Source: Siphonodentalium dalli
Lineage: Eukaryota > Mollusca > Scaphopoda > Gadilida > Siphonodentaliidae
Assembly: GCA_032622095.1 (NCBI GenBank)
Contig: CP136061.1
Span: 39,745,797-39,809,796 of the forward strand
Length of the DNA: 64,000 bases
Reading direction: 5' to 3'
Shown here: positions 19,593-31,325 of the stretch, one piece after another
Position numbering within the stretch: the first letter of the stretch is position 1
Layout of the letters: the number at the start of each line of letters is the position of its first letter
The notes under the pieces: generated by a model
The model's input: the letters and a program-made list of their open reading frames with translations, nothing else
Database searches by the model: none
Told to the model about the DNA's origin: nothing
Translations under genes and position numbers: made by a program

Positions 19593-20204
19593 ATGATCTT
19601 CATCGATGAGCTAATTTTCCAACTTGAAAACAGTTACCATGGTTTGCGAGTGGGCTCTGCGTGTTGCGCATCTCCAACCCAAGCCGATGATATGACTCTC
19701 TTGTCTCTAACCTCTTCTGGCCTCCAAACTTTGTGTGACCTATGCAGGTCATACAGTCAGAAATGGAGATTCAAATACAACCAGGATAAATGCAAAGTAG
19801 TCATCTTTAATGAACCATCTTCCTTACAAAAATCCCGAGAAACAGTTGTATGGATTATAAATAATGAACACGTGTCGGAATCAGATCAGGTCACACACCT
19901 TGGAATCCCATTACAAAACATTAACATGGGCAACCATCTAACTGATCACATATGCCACAAAATACGCTCTACGTATCTCATGTTAAGTAACGCTGGTATG
20001 TATGCCGGTGGCATAACGCCCCTCAGTTCAAATACTTTGTACAACACTGTAGTTTTACCCAAAGGCCTATATGGGTCTGAATTCCTTTGCGGCATATCTT
20101 TGACAAATGAAAACTCACTGGAAAAAGTTCACAGATTTTGCTTAAAACAAATTCAAGGACTCCCTTATAGGGCGCGCACAGATGTGGTACAAGGCTTGCT
20201 ATGA
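19593..20204 (+). pseudogene. LINE reverse transcriptase fragment (palm motif C onward)
   Basis: Residues near the start read as the end of motif IV (IDELI), then SPTQADDMTLLSLTS. This is motif C, whose Asp pair is catalytic in RTs. A thumb-like region follows. The frame shifts between 20204 and 20301. RT fingers and endonuclease are absent. Dead copy. Confidence 0.8.
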
Positions 20205-20300
20205 CTATCCTCTCTATCAGCAGTTATTGACAAGAGAAAACTTAGTCTGCTTGGATGTCTTTGCAGGACGGCACATGAAAAGACATCGAAAACGATTTTC

Positions 20301-20966
20301 ATGTTCCGTCTTAAGAGTCACATTCAACAACCTAATTGTAATGCATCGTTTATTTCAGAAATCATGAGAATTCTTGACAACTATAACCTCACACCCTATC
20401 TAACATCATTTCTAGAAGAAGGACACTTCCCATCCAAGGAGACATGGAAATCCCTCATAGTAACAAAAATCAAACAATCAAACGAGCTGTCATGGCAGAC
20501 AAGATTACGAAATGAACATTCCCTAGTCCCATTCGCAGATAATCATAGTTCACTGTCAATTTCACCTCTTTGGCTAGCATGTAGAAGCTATCCTCAACAT
20601 AAGCTTGAATTTCTAGAAATAGCCAAAATCCTAGCCCGGGCCTTGTCCCCAGTACACGGGAAGTGTCAGATATGTCATAAACTTTTTGAAAACGAAATCG
20701 AGCATGCAATTCTCTTGTGTCCCGCCTTAGCCGAAACAAGAATTGAAATATGGTTCAACGTCATAGAGGATTTCGGTATACCATGTTTCTTATATATTGA
20801 CAACTTGAACCCCATAGATCAGTTGATGATATTTCTTGCATGTATCCCGCCATCCATTCGCGACTTCGTAAATGATATTAAGCAATACGCCTTGTTTCTT
20901 GCTCGCAATGCATTCAAGCTGTGGAACATATATTCGGATCTGATGCGGCTAGAATCTGTGGACTAA
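20301..20966 (+). pseudogene. LINE C-terminal domain with zinc knuckle
   Basis: 221-residue frame continuing the RT after a frameshift. It contains GHFPSKETWK (matching GHFPSESTWK at about 28.78 kb) and a C-x2-C...H-x4-C knuckle (CQICHKLFENEIEHAILLC). It ends shortly before the 3' UTR. Confidence 0.8.
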
Positions 20967-21362
20967 ATGGATCACATATAAACAGCTCACGAACCGCTCT
21001 GATCGGAGACAGAAAACAAGATATACATGAATAATTTGTATTTAGTCGGAGTGGCATCTAACTAAACGTGATAATAACTCAACAACTCTATAACGCAAAT
21101 AAAGCTATATCGCAGACAACTCCGTCATTCTCCATCAGACAGATACTTTATCCAGGTGAAGTGTTCCGCGAAATTATAAATACACGAGGCCAACAGTTGC
21201 AATGCACATATCTCATTGAATTTGTATTGCGCATAATTTGTGTATAAAACCATGTGATAAATTGATGTTTATTTTTGTCACCAATATGTTGAAACTCTAA
21301 ACTTGTGTATGATGTATAATGTTAAACTCTCCGATGCGGAGGAAATAAAGGTATATATATAA

Positions 21363-22124
21363 TAAGATAATTTGACAAATTCAGAGATTTAATTGATTGA
21401 TGAGTTCGGATCAGGACTATGGCCCAGTGTGGGTGTTGCATGACATGAATGCATGCATGCAGGTGTTATATATACGTGGTTCAAAACTTTTAGCTGTCTT
21501 CAGGTTAAGTTATGGGTTGGAAGGGGGGTCAATACACGAACAATGGGCTGGTATAAGTTCGCCCCTAAAAGGGGACAGTCCTCCGTTAAATTACCGTTAC
21601 AAGACAACCATTGTCAGATTTTGTTTACGCCCGCAAGTTCATATTATTAGGCATATATATAAATTATAATATAAAATATTATTCAAGAAAACCATAGTCA
21701 GAAATGGTAACGCCCTCAAGATCATATTATTAGGCATACATATAAATTATAATGTAAAATATTATTCAATGAAACCAATGTCAGAAATGTAACGCCCTCA
21801 AGATCATGTTATTACGCATATATACAATATATTTTGAAGCTTTAATGTAGTGATCTGGGGTGCGTCTCTTGCAGCACTATGTTTAAAAATACGGCACGTC
21901 TGTTTAAGAAGACGACCCATTTGTGAATTTCTGTAATGTATAGTACTATAACAATAGCTGTTTACCCTCACCATATGAGATATATCTTCTAATTATGTAT
22001 AAAAAAAAACGTTGGAACACATTGTGTTCTCACGCCAATCTACGACTATTATATATGCAAGAAAGGCATCATCAACTTGTTTGGGATACCAATTTTTCTC
22101 CACTTGGTCGATGTGAAATTTTAT
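21363..22124. other. No gene; about 76-bp tandem repeat at 21630-21830
   Basis: Two and a half units contain ATATTATTAGGCATA and GTAACGCCCTCAAGATCAT. Other short frames are unsupported. Confidence 0.65.
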
Positions 22125-25100
22125 ACCATAATTGTCTGTTCTATTGTGTGTATAACACCCATTTTGTAAGCTTCATCTTTACACCCTACTGTGGGTATAC
22201 AGCTTCCTACTGTGGGTATAAATTTATACAGTGGGTGTAAATGTTCAAACGTAATTTCATGTGTATACCCATAGTAGAACTACATCGTAGAAAAATAGTT
22301 CCTATGTCACATTCATTTAAAATTGAAGTTGTCATGATATCAATTAGATATGAGGAAAATTGCCTGAATTTCAATCAAATGTAGCTTGCTAGTGTATATT
22401 AACTAGGAAACATATGAACGATAATTCTAAGTGACTGATCGCTCATAAACAGGATGACGTCATGACGTTAATGTAAGCATCACTACGCATGATGCACATT
22501 CCTTATAGCGTCGTGTTTGTGTCTTTGTGTGAGGATACGCATTCAAAGTAAACAGCGGGGTAGTTGAATTCGCAAACAAAATTACAAAAATAAAAATTAT
22601 GGCATAAATAAAATACACGCATAGTAGCCGAGAGTACAAAATTTTCACCACTCGTGGTATTGTGTTTTTAACCACTCGCCAAAAGACTCCTGGTTAAAAC
22701 CACAATTCCACTCGTGGTGAAAATTTTGTATTCTCGGCTACTATGGGTGTATTCTATATATCCGCCAAAAATATGTGGTGCCTCGCATTAGCGCATCATC
22801 CATGATCTGCCACGCAATAGTAAACTTTCCTACCCACCTGTCGGATCGTGATTTAATAACATACCCCGGTCATGTAACACACCTGTCGGATCGTGATTGA
22901 CATTTACTATTTTACACTCGTCACATACCAGACGATCACATCGGCTCATGTTACATTATGTAAGACACATATCGGGTCGTGATTTAATCATTCTGCAATC
23001 ACGTGTTATCAATTGTGTACAAACCAAAATCGCGTGAATGACATGACTTTGAACAGGGCGGTGCCAGGATTTCGCCGACGCAGGGGGGGGGGGCTATAGT
23101 TACCGGGCTGACAACTGCAGATCTCCCCGACCGGGGGGGGGGCTTACCGCCCCGATAGGGGAGTGTAGCTCACTTGACCTTTCCCATATTGCCACCCCTG
23201 ACTTTGGATAATTGTTCAAAAACAGTACTCAATTGTCAACTGTAAGTGCATTCACGAATCCTCGCCAACATAGGCTACATATAACTGAATTGGTCACTCC
23301 CGCCGGTCTTTTGTGATAAGGTTACACAGGTTCCTGAAATTGTGATAACGTTACCCAGGTTGGGGAGGGAAGGATTGTGATAAAGTTATCCCAGGTTAAT
23401 AACTTCCACGTGGGACCTATAGGCCACCTCCATTACTAAATGTTCTTAATTTATACTCAATGAGGGCTATGACTTGCCAAAACTGAACATTATTCCCCTC
23501 AGTCACTTTTAATTCGCGTTCACGTTGTAAGATTTGCTTAACCTATAGGTAACTTTATCACAATTCTCCCCAACATAGGCTACATATCTGCCTCTTCCAT
23601 TTTAATGTAAATAATTTGTACATGTAAATTGATACACTTTCTGTGCATTGCATAAATAGCCATCGATATGGTGGTTAGCTAATTTTAGCTATACGTCCTT
23701 GACACTGTACATTTTGGAGATAAACGCGTACTCTGTTGATTTGGAAATTCGGGGATGAAAACAGTTTGTGGACGAGTCGGCACCCCCGGGCAAGTTGGCG
23801 AGTTCACAAACCCAAATATCCAACGAACAGGGTAGGTTTATCTCCATTGTAATTCTACCCATCAACAAATTTAAACGACACGAAAAGCAATTTTATCGAC
23901 ATTACATGCTTTGAAGTGAGATATCCTTTTTTTGGTAATCAAATATATGGATATGTTCCATATGGTTACTCGTAACACCAGAATAACTTCCTGTTAACCG
24001 CGTCTATAAAAAAACAACGTCCCAGTTGACTCGATTACGCGACAACCAGCAGCGCGGTGACGTATTTTACGCGCGTTGTCAATGACACCGTGGCGTGTTC
24101 GTGCTCCATTCAAGATTTGTGCATGCTTCAGCGACTAATGGTGGTGAATCGAAAACTAAAGTTAGCAGCTCTCGGTCAATCAGAATGCCTATACCAGCGA
24201 CAAATATTGAATTACAATGTCATTTACTGTACACCCATTAGTTTATTTACTGCACACACATTGGTTTATTTACTGAACATACATTGGTTTATTTTTGCGA
24301 AATACAGTATTGAACGTACATTTTTGAAGTGTACAATAAATATAGAACAACATAATGTTGTGAACATATTAACGGTATTGTACTTATTTGTCATGCCGCG
24401 AGGTAAAACTCGAACCTACTTATTTGTCATGCCGCGAGGTAGAACTCGAACCTACTTATATGTCATGCCGCAATGTAAAACTCGAACATACTTATTTGTC
24501 GTGCCGCGAGGTAAAACTCGAACATACGGTTCTCGTTTTACCATCGCGCCACAACAAACTCGTGCAAAAACGTTAAGTAGTTCACACACTTGTGTCATTA
24601 TATATATGATACACCCATATTAGCCTAGAATACCAAATTTTCACTACGAGTGGAAATGTGGTTTTAACGACGAGCCTTTTGGCGAGTGGTTAAAACCACA
24701 ACACCACGAGTGGTGAATATTTTGTACTCTCTATGGGTGTATTTTATTTATGCCATAATTATTATTTTTGATTTGTTCCGCGAATTCAACTACCCGCTGT
24801 TTACTTTGAATGTGTATGAATGAATGTGCGTCACGCTGGTGATGCATACATTTACACCTGTTTTGAGCGATCAGTCATTTTAGAATTACCATTCATCTGT
24901 TTCCTAGTTCATAGCAAGCTACATTTGATTGAAATGCAGGGTTTTTCCACATATCTAGTTGATATCATTATAACTTCCAATTTTAAGCGAATGACATAGG
25001 AACTATTTTGCTAACAATTACTATACGACGTAGTTCTACTATGAGTATAAACGTTTAACACGTGAAATTACGTTTAAACATTTACACCCACAGTAGAAAT

Positions 25101-25198
25101 GTATAACCACAGTAGAAAGCTGTATACCCACATTAGGGTGTAAAGACGAAGATTACAAAATAGGTGTTATACACACAATAGAATAGGCATTATAAATA
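22125..25198. mobile_element. About 3.1-kb element with roughly 600-bp inverted terminal repeats
   Basis: The left arm (about 22125-22770) and right arm (about 24603-25198) are diverged reverse complements. Landmarks: CTATTGTGTGTATAACACC at the outer ends; AAGCTACATTTGATTGAAAT in the middle; a nested hairpin with CCACTCGTGGTGAAAATTTT at the inner end of each arm (22620-22750 and 24620-24745). The 1.8-kb centre has G runs near 23085 and 23135 and no transposase. Exact ends and target duplication are not clear. Confidence 0.75.
24379..24522 (-). repeat. 36-bp tandem repeat, four units, resembling a tRNA T-arm
   Basis: Each unit reads on the minus strand as GTAGGTTCGAGTTTTAC followed by CTCGCGGCATGAC. 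GGTTCGAGT resembles the pol III B-box/T-loop, and GTAGG...TTTAC can pair as a T stem. No complete tRNA (acceptor, D arm or A-box) is visible. The overlapping 188-residue plus-strand frame is not supported as a gene. Confidence 0.6.
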
Positions 25199-25379
25199 TA
25201 AATCTATATACTCTCTTCTAACAAGTAGGCTAATAAACACATCTTGAATGAATACCAATCGCTGAAAATAGGACTACAGGAAGCATATATAGGCTATATA
25301 GAGACAGTGTGGGTATTTAAAGAACAAGCATGTAGTCAGTACTCCACGACAAAGAACAAACTGGGTCACTGCCTGCATC

Positions 25380-25488
25380 AACGGAAACAATTAAAATGAT
25401 CTGCTAATGAGGAGTATACGTCGCTTCATAGTGGATCGACTGATGAGTACATGTAGCTTCATAGTGGATCTACTGATGAGTACATGTA
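25380..25488. repeat. Short tandem interrupted by the CACTG transposon (left part)
   Basis: Units like TAGTGGATCTACTGATGAGT repeat two to three times. Related units (GTACGTAGATTTACTGATGT) continue at 30849-30930 on the other side of the element. Confidence 0.75.
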
Positions 25489-26514
25489 CACTGTTAGAAA
25501 ATACTGTCGGTTCGACGGTTTCGGGCCGTCATAATCGACGGTCCCATACCGTTTCATCAGTTTGACGGTTTTTTACCGTTATTTTATGTGCCCATGAAAA
25601 TTGTCTAAATTAAATATTTTCGTGATTCAAAGTCATGCCGTCAACATTCAATAGTATATTTATCGGCGACCATATCATATACGGCAATGACTCCATACTA
25701 TATGTCTGAATCTTACTCTGCTCATATTTAATATGTATTATTAATCCGGCATTCATTCTGTGTTATGCGGGACCGTACGTATATTCATGAGTACGTTATT
25801 CTCTTTCCGGGTTTAAGTTCCCGCTTTAGAAATCCTCATTTATTCGCCATTTATCGTTGGCGTTGCGTATTTGATCGCAAACTATTGTTTTTTGGGAAAC
25901 TGTTACCTTTTCAATTGTGGACAGTTGTTAAGACGGTCTTATTTCGGTTCCTTTGATAACCTCACAAGTTTTAATTCTGCGGTCCTGACTTCATTCGACT
26001 CAGTGCTGATGTTGAAATTGACAGTGGTGTGACTTATGATCAAAACACTGGCACATTTACTGACAGAAGAGGATACAGGTACAATTAACACGAGCTTCGA
26101 TGTCAACAAATAGTGACAATAATAACAACAACGAGAAGCTATTACTATTAGAATGTTGACACTCCAGTTGACAGTGTTCTGAATCTGATTGTTTCAAAGC
26201 ACATGCATGTACATTTACAAGAGAGGATATACATGTACATGTACTGTACGCACCAGTATAATTCACAAGAGCTTCAATGTCAACAACACCACCGTAAACA
26301 ATGAACTGACGCCGCGCAGTGACGGGTGATCACATATCTATAATTCCAACTTTACAATTACACGGACCAATTCATCCCGTGTTCATCAATTTTCATTGAA
26401 ACGTGTGGATATGAGACATTGTCATCATTCGCCATGTTATCGTCAAGTTATTACGACAATTTGCCGGGAGTACACTATTGGATGGATGTTCTTATCAAAC
26501 TATCTTTGGCTGAC

Positions 26515-26572
26515 TCACTGATATTGATACTAAGTGTCGTGATACCAGTATACAATTTGATGCATCATGCTT
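26515..26572. other. 58-bp target site duplication of the LINE, left copy
   Basis: TCACTGATATTGATACTAAG through ATGCATCATGCTT is identical over 58 bp to 29348-29405. It abuts the LINE 5' end on this side. Confidence 0.9.
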
Positions 26573-26754
26573 CGAAGGTAGAACACTCAGAGATCAACGC
26601 GAAATTATTGAAGCTTGGCGAGCATATTTCGAAACCTGTACACTCCCTCTGCTCATCCTGAGTTTGAGGAAAGTATAAACATACAACTTAATTCACTGCT
26701 TGATGAGTCTCACCCGGAATTCAATTGTGATGTGTTCTGCGGACCAATTAATAA

Positions 26755-28110
26755 TAATGAAGTGATATCGTTTTACGACGACTGAAGCGTAACAAATCAG
26801 GCGGTATTGACCAAATCACAAACGACCATCTAACTAATGGGAGTGCATCGCTTTCGAACGCTCTATGTCGTCTGTTCAACGGAATTATCCAACTCGGATG
26901 GATACCACCCTCTCTCAAATCTGGGATAATCGTGCCGTTATACAAGGGCGATCCTAAGCCGAAGCAACTTCCTGACAGCTACAGAGCGATAACCTTGTTG
27001 CCTGTGATTTACAAAGTCTTCGAACGTATTCTTCTCAGCAGATTTCTTGATGACCGTGACATCGCAAAATCCACACACGAGTTGCAGCACGGTTTCCAGA
27101 AAGGAGCTAGCTGCCAGATGTCTGCGTTTCTTGTCAAAGAATTCATGCTCGTGCCTTTGTGTGTTTTTTGGACTCAGCAAAAGCCTTCGATCGGGTATGG
27201 CCAGGGTTCGCGCTGCCACTTGCCAAATTTGCCAATGGCAAAAATAAATCACATTTGGCAAAACATATTTTCAATTGGCAAAAGTTTTGGCAAGTCACTT
27301 TTTAAATCCTCAAGAAAGTTGGTCGATCAATACCATTCATTTCAGGAAACTCTTACAACATAATTATTTTAGTGGTGTTTTATAAGGTTTAGGAGAAGTT
27401 AACACCTCTATTGAGAAGCAGTTAATCTCATAGTATTAGTACCGATGGTTGGAGGGATTACTAGTATGTAGTGTGGTGATGGTCTTTACATAGCTAATCA
27501 TATTGTGATGCGCCCTTCTGATGAAGCAACCCTTCTGTCATGTTATTGGTTGGTGACTGATTTATTGTTATATGTTAAACCGCAGTAGAGATGCTAGTAT
27601 ACTTATTAACTAACTGCTATCATATCGATAGCAACAGTCGAAATATAAGACTCAGTGTTGCAAAAAATGATAATATCAGGGATAGCATTTGGCAAATTCT
27701 GAAAGAATTTGGCAAAAATAAATATCATTTGGCAAATTATTTGGCAAAAGTAAATTTCGGTCCAGCGCGGACCCTGGGTATGGCACGAAGGTCTCTTATT
27801 GAAACTTCATCAACTGGGTTTCCGTGGACAGATACTACGTGTCGTAGCCAGCATGTATTCTGATTGCTCAAGTCGCGTGATGTATAATGGATCTCTCTCA
27901 AATACACACACAGTGAAACAAGGAACAAGGCAGGGGGCTGTGTGCTCCCCATTCTTCTACCTCGTATACATAAATGACTTGCTGAAACAATTGAACTCCT
28001 CGAACTGCGGGTTTTCAATGGAATCTGTGCCATGCGCTTCCCCGACGGCAGCAGACGACATAGCTCTACTTTCGTTATCAAAAGCTGGAATGGACAGTCT
28101 TCTGAAATGA
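26755..28110 (+). pseudogene. LINE reverse transcriptase, frameshifted and split by a MITE
   Basis: The conserved RT blocks appear in order. An N-terminal NKSGGIDQITNDHL (about 26796) is followed by LKSGIIVPLYKGDPKPKQLP and SYRAITLLP, then LQHGFQKGASC, then DSAKAFDRVW at 27171-27200. After the MITE come LHQLGFRG, GTRQGAVCSPFFYLVYINDL and AADDIALLS (motif C). At least one frameshift lies near 27145 and a stop near 26784. The frame at AFDRVW is continuous with the frame after the MITE once its length and duplication are discounted. Jockey/I/CR1-like family by motif style; dead copy. Confidence 0.85.
27202..27776. mobile_element. hAT-type MITE, 575 bp, 8-bp target duplication
   Basis: Termini CAGGGTTCGCGCTGCCA and CCAGCGCGGACCCTG are imperfect inverses. 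GGTATGGC is duplicated at 27194-27201 and 27777-27784. CAGGG ends plus an 8-bp duplication are typical of hAT elements. The interior repeats TTTGGCAAA motifs. Relatives of its ends occur at about 50655-50690 and 50960-50999. Confidence 0.9.
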
Positions 28111-29015
28111 TGTTTCAACTACAGCCGACTATGGCGTTTTAATTTTTCCGACACCAAAAGTGTAGTAATCGTTTTTAATGAGACGAAGCGTCAGGACGAA
28201 TCCCACAACAGGCAGTGGTTCATCGGAGATCTATATATACCAATATCAGAAACTTCTTCGTGTGTGCACCTAGGAATTCAGCATAACAAGTTTCACAATG
28301 ACTCCGTCCGAGCGAAAGTTTTAACAACGAAACTGCGTAAAAGTTACTTCGCCCTTGCTGGAAAGCAGCCTTTGAAATCGTGCTCTCCCCTGACGATGGG
28401 GTATATGCTGAAGTCGGTTGTCCTTCCAAGGGCGTTATATGGATGCGAGTTCACACCAGTCAATACCCGTTATATGAGCATCTCACTCGAGCGAGCCTTC
28501 CGATGCTGTGTAAAACATATAGAATCTCTTCCCGAACGAACATCAACGGACGTCGCTCTCAGCTTGAGTCCGAAATCCATATGAAAAAGTTGAACTTCCT
28601 TGGCCATCTGATCCACCTTCCTCAAGGACACCAAGTAACACTAAAGATCTTCCTCTTACGATTCTTTCAATACACTCTGTTCGATAGACACACCACTGGA
28701 TTTGTTCCCGACATTGTTCATGTTCTTCGGCAATATAAACTCTACAATGTCCTTGACAGCTTTGTACAAACTGGACATTTTCCATCAGAATCCACATGGA
28801 AAAATATTTACAAAAAAGCTGTTCGAGACCACTATTGCTCATTCTGGAAATCATCCGTTGACAACAACCCATCACTATCTACGTTTCGGCTAGTTCATTC
28901 CGATCCCAGCACTCCCTGTCGATATGGACACTTCTTAGACAGTATCCCAACCGTTCAGTTCAACTTCGGAATCTCGCCCTGCTACTCAATAAGACTACTT
29001 ACATCAACAATCTGA
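28111..29015 (+). pseudogene. LINE C-terminal region, frameshifted
   Basis: Two overlapping frames (28264-28584 and 28380-29015) cover the thumb-like and post-RT region. They include FLGHLIHLPQGH, GFVPDIVHVLRQY and GHFPSESTWK, which match the 20.3-kb copy. The zinc knuckle region is decayed past 28990. Confidence 0.75.
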
Positions 29016-29347
29016 CATGCTGCGCATATGGTAAGCATGGGATGGGAGGGGATGTTTCAACACAGCCACAGACACTACTCGATAATAAGCACGCAATAAT
29101 TATGTTCTCTGCATCGTACCTTCTTGTCTCGTGCTCACTGATTAGAGGAAAACCAATGATATACAGCCGTGGTTGAATCCACACGCCATCTTATAATGTG
29201 GCATGCACATTCTGCATACTAACTTTCACATATGCTGTCATATAAGTGCATAGTATATTTTTTCACAGCTGTCTTACTCATGTTCAAAATTGTAAATAAT
29301 CTTGTTGTAAATACTCTTCTCCAGAAATGGAGGTATTGAAATAAATA

Positions 29348-29405
29348 TCACTGATATTGATACTAAGTGTCGTGATACCAGTATACAATTTGATGCATCA
29401 TGCTT
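29348..29405. other. 58-bp target site duplication of the LINE, right copy
   Basis: Identical to 26515-26572. It directly follows the LINE 3' tail. Confidence 0.9.
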
Positions 29406-29526
29406 TAAAATTTCATGAAAAATGTGCGACTACAGGAGAACATTGTCGCCAAGTCATTGCGCACAGTTATTATGGGAGCTGCTGTTGTCTTGAAGGTTCC
29501 AATCCCAACTAGCTGTTATTGATATA

Positions 29527-29999
29527 CAGTACCAGTCAAAAGAAGTGGTATATTAAGCGCGCTATTTTCGCACCCAATATCGCAATAATATTGCAAGTGG
29601 AAACGCTGATAAGCATGTCGCTTGTGATATTATTGCAATATTTTGCGCTTAATATTGCGACATCTTGCGCTCAAAATTGTGACATTTAAATCAAATTATT
29701 GCTTCTTCTATATTGTTTATTGTGTAAATAGAGACAATGTTTTATATATGTATATAATTATAGTTGTAAATGCTATATGTACACTATATGCACAGTATTT
29801 ATCTAATATAAATATAACACTATCGGATCTGTATGAGATTTAGCGCTCTTAGTATCGCAATATTTTGCGTTCAATATTGCAATAATAAGCGCGACAGATT
29901 TTTGGTGTTGTGCTATAATCACGCCTTTTTCTAAATTAAGCACGCTCAATATCGCAATAAAGGTGCGCCTAAAAATACCACTTCTTCTGACTGGTACTC
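29527..29999. mobile_element. Tc1/mariner-like MITE, 473 bp
   Basis: Left end CAGTACCAGTCAAAAGAAGT and right end ACTTCTTCTGACTGGTACT(C) are near-perfect inverses, flanked by TA at 29525-29526 and 30000-30001. CAGTACCAGTCAAAAG is the familiar terminus style of Tc1-like elements. The interior is rich in AATATTGC and GCAATATT motifs. Confidence 0.8.
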
Positions 30000-30848
30000 T
30001 AGTGTCATGATGTACGGATTCACCTGTTAAAACAAAAACTGTGTTTACAAGTGACTGGACAATTTCACATCTTACATGTTACCAAACACTATGCCATTAA
30101 GATATTTTACTTTTACATGTACATAAATTTGAGTTTTAACTGTGAAACATGTAGCTTTGTTCTTTTTATGGCTTAAAAGGGCATGCCGATTCATGTTTTA
30201 GAATGGTCGAAATTAGTATTACTCCTAACTGAATAGTGATGGGTTGGCTTATCAGCTATTACTAGTATCGTGTTTTATTTACAGCCATATTTATACAGTA
30301 GTTAGTGAAAGGCGTGCGCAGGCTTTTTCTGGATTAAATTATACGAGGCAGATAACAAGCTGGATCCTCTGCAAACTGCAAAGTTTCATAAGTATTGTCT
30401 ATCACTTTATGCATTGAGGATTTACATTTCATCAAGACTATGATCGTAACATAAGAACTAAGATGTAGTTTTCAGTTACGAATAATACTAGTTTCGATCA
30501 TTCAAAAACATATGAATCGTAATGCCTACCGGGAAATCATATTGTCACCATGGGAACCTGGCTAATTATATGGTAAATGAGCAAATTAAGAGCAAAAAAT
30601 TGGTGTTGACCCATGAAAAATACCATTGGTCTGACCTTTATTAGTTACGGTATTGATATTAATTAAACGGTGTTGAACCGTAAAAAAATACAACGGTCTG
30701 ACAGTTACTGGTTACGGTCTGCCAGTTACTTAAACGGGTTTATACCGTGGAACATGCTACGGCCTGACCGTATGTTTAACGCTCAAATGTTGGCAGCGAT
30801 GTTGCGCGATATCAGACCGTTAAAGCGACGGTCTTTTTTCTAACAGTG
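30000..30848. other. Right arm of the CACTG transposon; no gene
   Basis: Non-coding. ACGGT-type subterminal motifs cluster from about 30640 to the terminus. Confidence 0.6.
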
Positions 30849-31200
30849 TACGTGGTACGTAGTTCTACCGATGATACCTGGTACGTAGATTTACTGATGT
30901 GTACATGTACCTGGTACGTAGATCTATTGCCAGCTTTTTGAAAAGTACAATACTTTAGTGAGCACTGCTGAAAAAATGGAGATAATATATCATCGCCGAG
31001 CATTTCAAGAAATGAAACCAGGGCGAAAATGAGAACACGGAATTGTGTGAACATATTGATGAACTATTCACTGAGTCATACATGAACTCATCGTCGATGT
31101 GATTGTCATGTGAACTGACTTCACATCTGAGTTCAATCTGAAACCGCATTGATGTCGATTTTGGCGATGTGAAGCCGCTTTTGGCGATTCAGTCCAAATA
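30849..31200. other. Tandem flank then unassigned sequence
   Basis: 30849-30930 continues the 25.4-kb tandem. The rest has short unsupported frames. Confidence 0.5.
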
Positions 31201-31325
31201 AAATCGGATCTACTTTGTTCAGAAACTTTAGCCATTTTGCTTTTTAGCCAAACTTGATTTTTTTTTCTTAGCCAAATTATATTTTTATTTTTTAGCAATT
31301 TGCTAATTTGGGAAATCGAAACTGA
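31200..31325. mobile_element. Fragment related to the hAT-type MITE interior
   Basis: Repeated TTAGCCAAA and TAGCAATTTGCTAATTTGG motifs resemble the 50.9-kb fragment. No terminus is preserved. Confidence 0.45.

Larger units (their letters stand above)
19593..21362 (+). mobile_element. 5'-truncated LINE, RT palm to 3' tail
   Basis: Begins inside the RT domain and ends with CGGAGGAAATAAAGGTATAT. It keeps the RT motif with ADD (QADDMTLLS) and the C-terminal knuckle. It matches the 26.6-29.3 kb LINE in gene order. Confidence 0.85.
26573..29347 (+). mobile_element. 5'-truncated LINE containing a hAT-type MITE
   Basis: Ends with GAAATGGAGGTATTGAAATAAAT and is bounded by the 58-bp duplication. It contains the RT domain split by the MITE at 27202-27776, then the C-terminal region. 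The LINE itself is about 2.2 kb without the MITE. The endonuclease domain is missing. Confidence 0.9.
25489..30848. mobile_element. CACTG-ended DNA transposon, 5.36 kb with nested insertions
   Basis: Left terminus CACTGTTAGAAAA and right terminus TTTTCTAACAGTG are exact inverses, flanked by TA on both sides (25487-25488 and 30849-30850). Subterminal regions carry many ACGGT/ACCGT motifs, such as GACGGTTTTTTACCGT on the left and CCGTTAAAGCGACGGTC on the right. Subterminal motif clusters suit CACTA/Mirage/Chapaev-type elements. Without its nested LINE and MITE the body is about 2.1 kb and has no transposase. Confidence 0.7.

Noticed and set aside
24379-24522. tRNA gene cluster
   Set aside because: Only a T-arm-like segment is present; no acceptor stem, D arm or anticodon arm could be drawn.
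24057-24623. 188-codon gene inside the 22-25 kb element
   Set aside because: Its C-terminal third is the 36-bp tandem and the rest has no recognisable domain.
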